From Delphinus delphis (lineage: Eukaryota; Chordata; Mammalia; Artiodactyla; Delphinidae), in contig NC_082688.1 in assembly GCF_949987515.2 (NCBI RefSeq), positions 101,473,893 through 101,537,892 on the forward strand: 64,000 bases of DNA. The letters run 5' to 3'. The notes under the pieces were generated by a model. The model was not told where the DNA came from. It did no database searches and saw only the letters and a program-made list of their open reading frames with translations. The stretch's first letter is position 1. Every line of letters starts with the position of its first letter. Positions 46,563 to 58,879 of the stretch are shown here, piece by piece. The translations under genes and the position numbers were made by a program.

Positions 46563-47884
46563 ACATCATTTGTTCCTCTGCCTGAGCTGTGCAGCTACAA
46601 CACGATTGGTAATCCAAAGCCTTAACACTTGACTGTTCAAGGTGGATTTGGAAATGGACAACACACACTTCAACCTAAGTGTCAATTTTGTTTCCCAGTC
46701 CTCTAGAAAGGGACCTCCCTGTGTGTGCTATGCTAATCATCCTCCCACACTGATAATGTTTTCTTCTTGTCAGATTTACTAGGTAAACACTCCGCTTTCT
46801 TATCTGTGCCATGACTGAAATAAATTTACAATCCTTATTGGATTGTAAATTTGTAATTCATTCCAAACTTGACACAGATGAATCATGAAAAAAGAAGATG
46901 GTAAAATGAACAGAAATAAGCACAGCAATTCTTATGCAAATTCCTAAGGAGCGGAACAGCATGGGGCCTTGTGGCTGCCAACCCCATACACCCTCGGCTG
47001 CTGGGCTGAGGAGAACTTGGCTCCAGTCGCCTCTCCCTGGCCAGAATATCGGGTCCTTGGGGAATAAAGAAATGCTCAGAAGCAGCCCTGAGTAGAGCTT
47101 TGAACTGCTGGACTCTTCAGCCACCCGGAACAACTGACAGATGGAGCAGTCATGGAGCCAGGTGGTGAGGCTGAGTTGCAATCTAGATGCCCGCCCATCA
47201 GCCCATCCTTCTGTTGCTCTGGGATGTCCCACAGGAACCCACGCGGCAGCAGGGAATCGAAAGGATGGGAAACACCTTAGCAATAGTTTCTAAGCAGCCC
47301 ACAACGCACAGCCAGCATTTGGGAATATAACCGACTATCTCCCTTGCTTTGAAAAAAAAAATCAGGTCCTTCCCATAATAGGGAGAGGGAGCCTCCCTGG
47401 ACTGTGGAGGAGGAGCTGGCCATATGCTGGCTTCATCCTATAGGCAGGATTATATAAACTCCCCACAGAGGCCCATCAAATCTCCATCTCATCCAAATAA
47501 AAGGAATTGAAACAGCTTTCATGCATCTCTCTGCTCGAAAAACAAAGAATTTTGGTAGCTAGTCAACATCATCTTATCCACATCGATCAACACAAATCCC
47601 AGCTTTCGTTTTTCTCACTCACCAAAACATAAATCCAATCTTTTTTTTCTATACATTATACCTCATTCATTCACTTTCCCTCATCTTCAAGTTTGCAAAG
47701 AGTAGAAATTCCCACACACACCTGCCATTTGAAAATATATATTCCTAGAATGGAAAGGCAAAATGTAAAGAGTGGAAACGCATATTAAGAAGTTCAACCT
47801 GAGAAAAAAGTACCTGCCAATGTACCAGTGCAGATAAACTGGGTATAAAAAACTAAAATTAGTTCCTGAGGGAAAAAAAATCAC
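46563..47884. other. Unassigned sequence with one 141-codon orphan open frame
   Basis: The minus-strand frame 46858-47283 lies in a more GC-rich patch outside any repeat I recognise. It has no domain, signal peptide or clear Kozak context I can identify. A perfect hairpin lies just upstream of it at 46822-46852. Confidence 0.4.
46822..46852. repeat. Perfect 13-bp inverted repeat (hairpin)
   Basis: Arms aaatttacaatcc and ggattgtaaattt with loop ttatt. No T-run or gene context makes it a terminator. It could be a chance palindrome or a transposon end. Confidence 0.85.
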
Positions 47885-48010
47885 CCCCATCTGCAAATCA
47901 AATCAGCAAATATTCATTGAGCACCCACTATATTCAAGACATTAAGCTTGATGTTAAAGAAAATATAAATGTCTTAAAATTACTATTTCCTTCCCTAAAT
48001 GTTTACCATT
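47885..48010 (-). mobile_element. Probable L2 3'-end fragment
   Basis: 'aatcagcaaatattcattgagcacccactatattcaagac' followed by weak L2-like sequence. Diverged. Confidence 0.5.
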
Positions 48011-48152
48011 TGTTTGGGGAGATAAGGGAAAGAGATTAGAATGACACCATAGTATATAAATTGTAGAATGTCACGCTCATTTCACATTTATAATCATTTT
48101 CCATGTCTATAAAATGAAAAAAACACCTTTTCCAAGGGCTGATGCAGTACAG

Positions 48153-48838
48153 GTATAGCTCTGAGATACTGTAGGTCCAAGCAAATAACCCAAAAAAGCG
48201 AGTCGCCTGAATTTTTTGGTTTCCCAATGCATATAAAAGTTATGTTTACACTATAATGTAGTCAATTAAGTATGCATTAGTATTATGTCTAAAATATATA
48301 TACATAGCTTAATTTAAAAATACTTTATTGGGCTTCCCTGGTGGCGCAGTGGTTGAGAGTCCGCCTGCCGATGCAGGGGACATGGGTTCGTGCCCCGGTC
48401 CAGGAAGATCCCACATGCCGCGGAGCGGCTGGGCCAGTAAGCCATGGCCGCTGAGCCTGCGCGTCCGGAGCCTGTGCTCCGCAACAGGAGAGGCCACAAC
48501 AGTGAGAAGCCCGCGTATCGTAAAAACAAAACAAAAATACTTTATTGTTAAAAACTGCTAACCATCATCTGAGCCTTCAGCTAGTTGTAATCTTTTTCAA
48601 TAGCGACATCAAAGGTCACTGATCACATATCACCATAGCAAATATAATAATAAAAGAAAAGTTTGACATATTGAGAGAGTTACCAAAATGTGAAACAGAG
48701 ACATGAAGTGAACAAATGTTGGAAAAATGACACTGACAGACTTGCTCAATTCAAGGTTGCCACAAACCTTCAATTTGTAAAAAAATGCAGTACCTATGAA
48801 GCACAATAAAGCAAAGTCTAATAAAACAAGGTATGCCT
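48153..48838. mobile_element. Tigger1-type DNA transposon, internally deleted, with nested SINE
   Basis: Left end CAGGTATAGCTCTGAGATACTG after a TA, then 'gcgagtcgcctgaattttttggtttcccaatgcatataaaagttatgtttacactataatgtagtc'-type Tigger1 sequence in several pieces. The right end has 'accaaaatgtgaaacagagacatgaagtg', 'caaccttcaatttgtaa'-like sequence and the terminal 'aaaacaaggtatgcctg', inverse of the left end. The transposase region is missing. A CHR-2 SINE interrupts it at 48331-48532. Confidence 0.87.
48331..48532 (+). mobile_element. CHR-2 type SINE nested in Tigger1
   Basis: Starts GGCTTCCCTGGTGGCGCAG, box B-like GGTTCGTGCCCC at about 48387, ends CGCGTATCG plus A-rich tail. Perfect 15-bp target duplication aaaaatactttattg at 48316-48330 and 48533-48547. 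Confidence 0.95.
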
Positions 48839-48924
48839 GCACAGGAATGTTTTTGTCCTTTAAGGCAGAGAAGGAGGGTATGAGGCAGCAACCCCTACTT
48901 AGGTAGGAGGCAGTAATTATATAG

Positions 48925-49130
48925 ATGGGCTTGTTACAAACTGCCTGAGTTCAGATCTCATTTTCATTACTAACAAGCTATATAATCTTGCAAAAGCTGC
49001 TCTGGTTTCCTAATCTATCAAATGGAGATTCTGAGAGTACCTAACGCCAATGACTTTTGTGAGCATTAAATGAGTTACCTCCCCTAAAACACTCATCGAA
49101 CAAGTGCTAAATAAATACTGAATTTGAATC
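48925..49130 (-). mobile_element. MIR SINE
   Basis: Antisense MIR: 'ctgcctgagttcagatctc', 'actaacaagctatataatcttgcaaaagc', 'ggtttcctaatctatcaaatggagattctgagagtacctaac', 'gtgagcattaaatgagttac'. Confidence 0.8.
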
Positions 49131-49579
49131 CCTCTGAACACCCTGTATTTCCCTGAAAAAACAGTTGTCCAAGAATCCAACCTAGAACCCTCCAAGCAAG
49201 AAAGATTGAGAACATGCCGTGGGGCCTGGTTCTGAGCAGTAGTTCTAATAACAGCACAGGGTGCTAGAAACTCCCAGCTGCTACAGATCAGTTGCTTCAG
49301 AACCAGAATTGATTCTGAGCAAGCCAAGTTTTATAGATCTAATTAGAAAGCGTGGCTTTATTGCCCCAAAGAGTGTGGAAGATTCATATGTGTGTGTGTC
49401 TGTTATGTTTTTACAGCAGACATAAAACTTAACTGAAAATCTTTCTTCAGCATCCAAAGTAGCTCTTTGCTCCTTATTTCACCTGAACATTTAGTCTACT
49501 TTTAAAGAACTAGATTCTACACATTTTACTTTTTTTGTATTTTGAACACTTCTAATTACGTGTCTCCATGTTCTGTCTT
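49131..49579. other. Unassigned sequence
   Basis: No recognised repeat or gene. Confidence 0.4.
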
Positions 49580-49769
49580 GGTACGCGGGCCTCTCACTGT
49601 TGTGGCCTCTCCCGTTGCGGAGCACAGGCTCCGGACGCGCAGGTTCAGCAGCCACGGCCCACGGGCCCAGCCGCTCCGCGGCATGTGGGATCCTCCCGGA
49701 CCAGGGCACGAACCCGCGTCCCCTGTATCGGCAGGCGGACTCTCAACCACTGTGCCACCAGGGAAGCCC
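49580..49769 (-). mobile_element. CHR-2 type SINE lacking its poly(A)
   Basis: Full body from GGTACGCGGGCC to CACCAGGGAAGCCC on the plus strand, but no poly-T precedes it and no target duplication is visible. The sequence after its head (49770-49827) is about 84% identical to that after the SINE ending at 51289. Confidence 0.92.
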
Positions 49770-49827
49770 TGGTTTGGCTTTTGTTTGTTGGTTTTTTGGA
49801 TTATGAGCAAATGAAGTCCTTGACTTT

Positions 49828-50297
49828 CACAGATGCTCTCTAATGTGTTATGATTTCTACTAACTCTAGTAGCAATTGTGCATGAAAATCTTTAAGGATT
49901 AAGTAACACAGTCAGACCACTGATACTTAGATTGAATAGAAGAAGGCTTTGATACATTGTGCATATTATAAACCCTAAGCTAAATATCAAATGATTCGCA
50001 GAAGGGACGAGGAAAGAGGGCATGGGGTATAGACACAATGAGCATACTGCCTCAACTAAAAATGAAAATAATATTTCTAATTTGTTAATTTATCAATAAA
50101 AGACTCATAACCACATTAATATGTAAATCAACCTTAGTAATGTGTTCAGCATATTACTCTGCATTGAAAAGGAAATAATTGCCTTAAAAAATACATTTTT
50201 TAAAGATACATATTAGTTCAGATAATCTTTGAAATCATGTTTGCTCAGATAAGACATGTAATTGTTCCAGGAAAGGGGTTGCTGGTCTACAAAGTAT
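49828..50297. other. Unassigned AT-rich sequence
   Basis: Nothing recognised. Confidence 0.4.
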
Positions 50298-50475
50298 AAT
50301 GCCTATGATGACTGCTCTGTGCTAGGCTTTATACACATGATTTCAATTAATTGCCCCTATTTAGGAAGTAGATCATATTAGTTCCAGTTTTCAGATAATC
50401 TTACTGTGGCTTATAAAAGTAATTTCTCCAAAACCCACATCAAGCAAGAAGCAGCATGAAGATTCAAGCCCAAGT
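50298..50475 (+). mobile_element. MIR SINE
   Basis: Sense MIR: 'actgctctgtgctaggctttatacacatgatttcaatt', 'tccagttttcagataatcttactg', 'agcatgaagattcaagcccaag'. Confidence 0.65.
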
Positions 50476-51064
50476 GCTGCTGATGATAAAGCCTTCCCAT
50501 TCGCCCCTGTTGCCTGCTGCCTCCCGAGAACAAACGAGAATGAGAAGCATTCCTGGGAGCTGGCACGTGCTCTGTGCGCCATGCTCCCTAATGAAACCCA
50601 ACTGCCTATCTCAGCCTAAGACCTTATCCCCAGACAACTGGCTTTTCCTGTTATTGCCACCATAAGACTTACGTCCATCATTATTTATGAGGCTAAAAAA
50701 AGTGGGGATTCTGGAAAACGTTCTAATTCATTATAAGCTCCTAAATAGAATTCATATAGCAAAAAAAAATTTGTACACGTACTAATATATATGAACATGT
50801 AAGCTTGTAAGCATATAAAAACATAATCATAGATAAAAGTCTACGATTAGTTATTTTTCCCTACCTCACTGAAAGGTAACTCTGAAAGACACTGCTACAA
50901 ATACAGAAGTGAACATATTTATTACCTTAATCTCAGAGCAGTGAACCTCATAGGTAATTAAAAGTGAAAAACACAAAACCTTTGGACTCCATATCAAACT
51001 TTCAATAACCAAAGTTTCTGTAATTCACTTTCTTCCACTCAACCCTACAGAAAATACTGCATTT
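50476..51064. other. Unassigned sequence
   Basis: No gene or recognised repeat. Confidence 0.4.
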
Positions 51065-51075
51065 TGGTTTGGTTT

Positions 51076-51289
51076 GTTTTTTTTTTTTTTTTTTTTTGCG
51101 TTACGCGGGCCTCTCACTGCTGTGACCTCTCCCGTTGCGGAGCACAGGCTCCAGACGCGCAGGCTCAGCGGCCATGGCTCACGGGCCCAGCCGCTCCGCG
51201 GCATGTGGGATCCTCCCAGACCGGGGCACGAACCCACGTCCCCTGCATCGGCAGGCGGACTCTCAACCACTGCGCCACCAGGGAAGCCC
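51076..51289 (-). mobile_element. CHR-2 type SINE
   Basis: Long poly-T to 51097, then GCGTTACGCGGGCC...CCAGGGAAGCCC. Perfect 11-bp target duplication tggtttggttt at 51065-51075 and 51290-51300. Confidence 0.95.
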
Positions 51290-51349
51290 TGGTTTGGTTT
51301 TTATTTATTTGTTTTTTGGATTATGAAGAAATGCAGTCATTCACTTTCT

Positions 51350-52548
51350 GGAGCAGAAGAAGATATAATTGTTGATAATGAAAGGTTTTTCACTAATATT
51401 TATTTCCAAGAAAATCGTAATGCCAAGACAATGAACAAATTAGTGCTTTATTGAAAGAAAAAAAAAACATACTTAAATGGTTAAAAACTGAAAGATGGTT
51501 AAGCAAATTTAAACAAATGTTATTGTCACTGAGAATGTTAGTAAGATGAAATATAGTACTTGAAATATATATATAATGGAAAGCAGGGAGCATAAAAAAT
51601 AAGGAGATGATTAAAATCAGTGTTGCACTCTTGTCTACAGTAGTTAAACAGTCAATAATTCTCTAAATCAATGAAATGAGCCCCCTTTTCAGTGTTTGAA
51701 AAAATTTTGATAGAGTCTAAATTTGTCTTGTTTTTGAAAACTCCCTAGACTCTTCCACAAATATAAATCTAACAGCAGGGGAGAGTAAGCACCTATCCCT
51801 GGGTGGGGAAAAAAAAAGGAAAACAGTTAACCACAAGTGTAAAGTGTTCTGGAGCCTCATGGTTTATCTTAAAATTTGTGCAAAATTTTCTTTTTATTCT
51901 ATAATATATCTGTGTTTGTTGTAAAGTTTTAAAAAAGTCTTATACTTCCCGGTTAACTTCTCTTATCTCATACACATGTTCACACTCACGCATACATGTC
52001 CAAATATAATCAATAGTCAGGAGGGAAACAACCTGTTTACCATGTTGTTTTAGATGTTCCCTGACCTTCTACTATAAAGTCACAGGGGTAAACCTGAGAT
52101 CTTAGCTAATGTTGGGGCTCAGATCAAATTCTTCCCCTTCCAATATGCACTCACTGGCTTAATGGAACTAATGTCCTTAGCACAGGATGATAGGTGGTGT
52201 CTAGTCTGAAGTTTTGGAAATGTTACTCAATTCCCACCCCACTCCTGCTTGAGATAATGAAAGTCTCAAAACACACCTAACACACCTGGGCACTACACTA
52301 CAACATCTTTGCTAACTCCAACAAATACTTGACCACACCTAACTCTATGTCCAGTTTTGGCATAATTTCTGGGAGTATAAGAGCAGTACCATGTATTGGG
52401 GGTTAGTCTTTAACAAGATTGCTATGGGAGGGGTTACCTTCTGCTTAAATTCTATTCTCTTTCTTCAGTCAACATAGCACCAATTCAATATAGTTTCATA
52501 GTCAGGACAATGTGAGTAGGATAGGGGTCCTTCTTAGATCTTTCCATT
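51350..52548. other. Unassigned AT-rich sequence
   Basis: No gene seen; short AT dinucleotide runs near 51567-51578. Confidence 0.4.
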
Positions 52549-52564
52549 TGTCCTTAACCTTTTT

Positions 52565-52776
52565 TTTTTTTTTTTTTTTTTTTTGCAGTACGCGGGCCTC
52601 TCACTGCTGTGGCCTCTCCCGTTGCGGAGCACAGGCTCCGGACGCGCAGGCTCAGCGGCCATGGCTCATGGGCGCAGCCGCTCCGCGGCATGTGGGATCT
52701 TCCCAGACCGGGGCACGAACCCGTGTCCCCTGCGTCGGCAGGCGGACTCTCAACCACTGCGCCACCAGGGAAGCCC
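52565..52776 (-). mobile_element. Young-looking CHR-2 type SINE
   Basis: Uninterrupted poly-T to 52584 (24 T in all including the duplication), near-consensus body, and 15-bp perfect target duplication tgtccttaacctttt at 52549-52563 and 52777-52791. Confidence 0.96.
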
Positions 52777-53019
52777 TGTCCTTAACCTTTTAAAGAACAT
52801 GACATACTGTGAGACAGGAAGCAATAGGGAGAGAAAGAAAGGGAAGACCTGATGTCATTAAAGATCACACACAGAGAGACATTAACCCACTATTTTCTTT
52901 GTCGAAGAGAAAAAAACAGAGACAGAGAAAGACAGGGACACGGACACAGAGAGAAAGGCCTCTGTATCCTGCTCAATACAAATCCTTTATAAATATCCAT
53001 GAATTTTACTACAGCAATG

Positions 53020-53335
53020 AAGACAATAGGGTGTTGGTGATGCAAAGAGAGACTCTAGAAACAGACTCACACATACATAGACACTTTATTTTTTAACAAA
53101 GATAATACTGCAATGCAGTCAGAAAGGAATGGTCTTTCTGATAAATGGTATTGGGAGATCGGATGTCCGTGTGAAAAACTGTTAAACATTATCCCTAACT
53201 CATCTATTTAAAAATAATCAATATAGTCTGTAGATCTAAATGTGACCAGTAAAACAATAAAGCTTCTAGAGAAAACACGGGAATAATATCGTTATGACTT
53301 GGCAGAGGTAGGACTTCAGAAATGTCAAAGAAGGA
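53020..53335 (+). mobile_element. Old L1 ORF2 C-terminal fragment
   Basis: 'gtgttggtgatgcaaagagagactctagaaacagactcacacatac', 'ggtctttctgataaatggtattgggagatcggatgtcc' and 'aacaataaagcttctagagaaaacacggg' are sense L1 ORF2 phrases. No open frame. Confidence 0.65.
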
Positions 53336-53625
53336 CCTCTGAAAATCCCTTCTCCTATAAAAGCAATGACAACATTGGCAAAAATTTTGAAAACAGATTT
53401 TTCAAAATTCTGGAAATTTGAGACTTTATTCAATTAAATTAGCTGCACCTTGGTAAGAATAATGAGTTTGTGGCATTTTAACCGGCCCTATTCCCACACC
53501 CTCTGTTTTATTTCATGGTAGCCTTGAAAACCAGCACCTTCACAAGCATAATAGGTATGAAAATCAACATCACAGCAACCACTAGAGGGAACAGATTAAG
53601 TTTAGAGCTCTTCAAAAGCCCTAAT

Positions 53626-55765
53626 TACAAATGAATTAGAAAACAGTAACTGAAAGAAATTTGGAGAGTTCAAAAACAGGTGGAAATTAAACAATACTCT
53701 CCTAAATAACCAATGGGTCAAAGAAAAATTCACAAGGAAATTAGAAAGCACTTTGTCATGAATGAAAATGAATACTAATGGGATGCAGCTAGAGCAGTGC
53801 TTAGAGAGAAATTTGTACCTATAAATATATACTGTAAAAAAATAAGAAAGATCTCACCTTAATAACCTAACTTTCCACCTGATTCACTTTGTTATAAAGC
53901 AGAAACTAACACACAATTGTAAAGCAATTATACTCCAATAAAGATGTTAAAAAAAAAGGAACAGTAAGAGAAAAATAATGAAAAGCAATCAGAAGGAAGG
54001 AAACAAACATTAGAGTGAAAATGTTTGAAATACAGAATAAATAAACAATAGAGAGAATGGATGAAATCAAAAGTTGGTTCCTCTAGAAGATCGACAAAAT
54101 TGACAAACCTTTAAATACACTGATTAATAATAATTATTTTTAAAAAACAGAGAAGGTTCAAACCACTAAAATCAGGAATGAAAGAGAAAATATCACTACA
54201 ACCTCACAGAAATAAAATGAATAACAAATGTCTAAAGAAGAATTATCACCAATCCTTCACAAACTTTTGCAAAGAAAACAACAGAGAAGGGAACACTTTC
54301 TAATTAATACCATGTGATCAGTATTACCCTGATAGAAGAACCAGCCAAAGGCATCACAAGAAAAAGAAAACTACAGACCAATAATCCTTATAGATGCATA
54401 ATTATTTATTCATAAATATTTATTCTCAATAAAGAAACAACTAGCAAACTAAATTCAGCAACATAGTAAAGAGATTAAAAACAATTGCAATAGTGATATT
54501 TATTCTAGGAATGCAAGGTTAGTGTAACATCCAAAAGTTAATCAATGTAATATACCATATCAATAATGATGTATAAAAAAATCATTCGACAAAGTCCAAC
54601 ACACTTTCATCTTAGAAACAAACTAGGAATAGAAGGAAACTTACTCAAACTGATAAAAAGCATCTACAAAAAAACTCACAACTAAGATCATACTTAATGG
54701 AGAAAGACTGGATGTTTTTTCTCTAAGATCAGGAACAAGCCAAGGATGTTTGCTCTTGTCACCTCTATTCAACATTGTACTATAGATTTTGGCCAGGGAA
54801 ATTAGGAAAGAAAAGGCATCCATATTTCAAAGGTAGAAATAAAATTTTTTCTATTTGCAGATAACATGATCTTACATACAAAAAAATCCTAATCAATTAA
54901 AAAAACTACTAGAACTAATAAATTCAGCAAAGTTGCAAAATACAATTTTGATATACAAAGTCAATCGTTTCTATATACTAGCAATCTGAAAATGAGATTA
55001 AGAAAGGAATTCCATTTATAATAGCATCAATAAGAATAATATAGTTAGGAATAAAATTAACAAAAGGAGTGTAAGATTTATACATTGAAAAGTACAAAGC
55101 ATTGTTGAAAGAAACTTTAAGATATCTAAATAAAAAGAATGACATCCATGTTCATGGGTTAGAATAGTAAATACTGTTAGGATGGCATTAATCTTCAAAT
55201 TGATCTACAGATTGAGCTCAGTTTCTATCAAAATCCCAACTGGCTTCTTTGAAGAAATTGGCAATTCAGAATTCATAGAGTTATGCAACCATTGCCCATT
55301 ATTTAATTTTAATTATACTAATATGCACCCAAAGAGAAATATAAGAATTTTAATAACAGCCCTATTCATAATAGCCTCAAAATGGAGACAACCCAAAAAT
55401 ATATTGTGTAAAATGTATAAATAAATTTTGGAATACTTATTTAATGGAATGTAAATGAATGAACCACTACTAAATACAGCAACCTGGATAAATCTCACAA
55501 ACATAATGTTGAACAAAGAAGCCCATTACCAAAGAGAACATAGTTCCAAATCAGACAAACCTAACAGTAATAGAAAATGGGATAGTGGTTACCCTTAAAA
55601 GGAGTTGTGACTAAGAGGAGATGCAAGGAGAGCATCTCATGTGCTGGGATGGTCTATTTATTTCTCAAGGTATGTGTTTACTTTGTGAAAATTAATTAAG
55701 CTGTATACTTATGACTGCTGTACTTTAATGTGTATATGTTACACTTCAATAAAAAGTTTGACTTA
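53626..55765 (+). mobile_element. Old L1 (partial ORF2 and 3' UTR), decayed
   Basis: Runs from the end of the endonuclease ('caatgggtcaaagaaaaattcacaagg', 'aatgggatgcagctagagcagtgcttagagag') through RT ('aggaatgcaaggttagtgtaac', 'gatcaggaacaagccaaggatgtttgctc', 'tttgcagataacatgatcttacat' in place of the FADD-encoding region) to a 3' UTR ending 'cttcaataaaaagtttgac'. About 0.5 kb is missing near 55280. No usable frame; a young L1 stub sits at 53878-53955. Confidence 0.8.
53878..53955 (+). mobile_element. 78-bp L1 3'-end stub nested in old L1
   Basis: 'ctgattcactttgttataaagcagaaactaac' to CCAATAAAGATGTT plus A-tail. It splits the old L1 phrase 'cctaactttccacct / ggaacagtaag'. Confidence 0.88.
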
Positions 55766-57524
55766 AAAATTTATGTAATCATTACACAAGTGTGTCATGT
55801 ATCATACATACTTTAGAAAGGTATTCACGATTTTGTCAATTTATTTCTAAAGACAAATTATTGAGGTCATGTTCTCTGAATATAGAATAGAATAGAATAG
55901 AATAGATCTGAATTAATAATAATAAAAGTTTTCTAAAATTTAAATCCCCCTAAAAATTGAAATGCACTACTGGAACTTTTAGATGAAAGTGAAAATTAAA
56001 TCAGCTTTTACAGAAACTATAGAGAATGGCATAAAACACTGACATAGCAAAATCCATGGAGATGTGGCCAAAATTGTCTGTATAGTAAAATCATGATTTT
56101 GACTTATTTCATAATTGTAAAAGAAAAAAATAAATTTAAAAACTAAGATTTAACTCAAGGATTTATTTTTAAAAAAACAGTAAAGAAAGCTTAATTCAAG
56201 TAGGAGGTAAGCAATACTGAAGATAAAAGTAGAAATTACTGAATTTGGAAATAGAGTAGAAGAAATAATTAGCCCCCGATCTGTTAAACTAATAACAATT
56301 TAAAAAGCAAAAAGAGAAAAAGAAAGAGAATGGGATCATGTGTCCCCTAAACACCTTCTTCTTCCTCTGCCCCTTCCCAGTAAGAAAGGTGACATCAACC
56401 AGTGATCTGAATAATGGTTGGGCCATGTCTGTAAAATGGTCCCCAAATGCATTAGGCATCATATCTCTTGGTTTATAACTGCTTACTTATAAATCCATAC
56501 ACTGTTATCTCAGAAATCTACTACCCACATGATACTAGATCTCTAACAAATTAAACAGAAGAAGCAGTTCTGTCCTGAATCCTATTTACCACAGTTATAA
56601 AATTCAAGTCTAAATATTTGAACTAAATGCCTCTAATAGCAACTAAGTCAGCTACATACAGTGGTGCTGTTGAACAGTGATCTTAGACCAGAGTCAAAAA
56701 ACTTGGGACAGAGGTCTTTTCCACTGTTTACTTCTGATCATGGACAAATCACTGTAATATGATTCTAGTTCCACTTCAGGGACCTTGAGGTCCACCTTCC
56801 ATAGAAAGATGGGATGGTTTTCCATTTAGGAATAACAACTTTAACTATCATAGTAGAACAGCATACTATCTCTTTGTCAAGCATTCATAATTCATCAATT
56901 TTCCCAGCCCAGAACCATGGAATATCACAAATGCAGGACAGAGAGTATTACCATATTTTGTCTGCTGTTTACCTTTTTCAAAGCCCAGCTTGGATTAACA
57001 ATCTCCAAATAAAACAGCCTAAAGGATGTGCTATCTATATACCACTCTAGGTATTTTAAGTACATCAGAGTTATAACAAGTTAGAGCATAAAATATGACA
57101 TACTTAGATCACACTAACTTAGCTTATTGACTAATAATCATTTTCACCATATTATTTGCAACTAATTTGGGGATCTTGTCATATGCCTTAGGTTTGAACA
57201 GGAAATAGACCTATGGAAATAACTTTACACTCATTTAGAGGTAGCATTGGGACATTTTCATCATGCTACTTGATGTCCCCTGAATGAAGCTTCACACGAT
57301 AAATTCCTTTTGGAACTAGTAAAACTTTGTCTCCTTTGAGGTATAGATATCTAACATGTGTGTCTTCCTATTGTATGCTAAGAATTATGTAAAAAAATTT
57401 CTTCCATGGATCCTCAACAGTGGACTCCATACAATGTAGTTATCTAATATAATGACTAGCACTTAGTGGGAATTATCCAAGTATTCTTTGTCTACACTGC
57501 TGCCTTCACATTTCAGAAAAACTT
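55766..57524. other. Unassigned AT-rich sequence
   Basis: Contains a (GAATA)n run at 55883-55907. The 78-codon frame at 56814-57050 has no recognisable features. Confidence 0.4.
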
Positions 57525-57670
57525 TACAAGGCCTTTCTGAGATGAGGCAACTGAGGTTCAAAGAAGTTCAAGAACTTGGCCAGGTTGTATAGCATAAATG
57601 GCGGCGCTGGGACTTGACTGGGCCTATTTGTCCGTTAAGTCCCTGCTGTTGACCACTGCTTTAGAACCAT
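57525..57670 (+). mobile_element. MIR SINE
   Basis: Sense MIR: 'ctgagatgaggcaactgaggttcaaagaagttcaagaacttggcc', 'gcgctgggacttgactgggcc', 'gctgttgaccactgctttagaac'. Confidence 0.8.
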
Positions 57671-58879
57671 ATCCCTAGAGTGAAATCATTATGTTCCATA
57701 TGGTATTTCTTATAATGACCTCAACGGCCAATGATAAAAATGTGTCAACAATGGAAGAAGTTATCTGCAAACTAGAAGCCTAAATCATTACTGTAACACA
57801 ACTTTAATTTTTTATATTGAATTCTTCTTTTGTACTTTCCACTAGTAAATTACTGGGAATACAAAAGATGAATGTTCTTTTTCAAAGCTACAAATGCTTC
57901 CTTAGTAAATAAAACAAGTCACATTTTCAAAATTCTGTATTTTCTCTTTTATGTAGATCACAGCTCTCGCACAGACTATTCAAGGGTTTTCTTACTAATG
58001 AAAATTAAAGTACACTTGTGGATTCTAGAAGTTTCTCCTTAAAGAGACTGTCACCTTTTGTTTAATTTTGAAGTTCTGTGGAAATAACTTAGTTTTTTTC
58101 CCTACTTGCATAGGGAACTTTTTCACCCAAAACCTGTTGGAAATATTAAATAGGTTATATTTCCATCAAAGAAAAGCTTATTACTTATTCACATAGTATT
58201 TTCCAATTGTGTCAAATTGAAAAGTGGCATTAAGTGAGTGACCACAAGACACCTTAAAGGCTAAGGAAGGATTAAACTAAAGGCTAAAGCCTGAGACAGG
58301 TTTATGTAGACTGTAGTGTCCTTTCGTGGAGCTTAATGTCTTTTCGCCTATCTATAGAGGATATCAGAGGGTCACAATTCTTTGACGAAATAAGACCAGT
58401 AACTTAGTTGAGTTCGTATTTAAGGTAAGGTGAATTAAAGAAGACAGTTTCTGAAACAGTTGTCAGATGTGTTTTTCAACCTACAGTCAGAGAATTTTCA
58501 GCAGTTGAAAGACAGAAGGTCTTTGGGTGGTTCTTCCTTGAGGAATGTCAAAACCAGGAAGTCTTCACAGAGGGTCTAAGTATACAGATCTACACACTGA
58601 TTAGTCCAAACTGAAGCTACTTACTCTTAGTAAAATGTCTGCACATATAAAATGAAAGGACAATTTTATTTTAAAAGAAATACAGTTCTATATAGATCTA
58701 ATGAAAAATAAACAAGTAAGGAAGTTATCTTATAGAAACACCATAAACAGCAAAAAAAAAAAAAAAAAAAAAATGTGACAGATTATTTCCCTTTTTGATT
58801 TTGGTAGCCAGGGCCTTTGAGCCAAAGTCAATGCCCAATCAAACATTAATACCCTGACCAATGTACCTATTTTCTGCTT
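57671..58879. other. Unassigned AT-rich sequence
   Basis: No gene; contains an A22 run at 58752-58773 with no retroposon body next to it that I recognise. Confidence 0.4.

Noticed and set aside
54641..55198. Short hydrophobic minus-strand frames as membrane proteins
   Set aside because: Antisense of decayed L1 ORF2 RT region.
58752..58773. A22 run as the tail of a retroposon
   Set aside because: No recognisable retroposon body or target duplication upstream.
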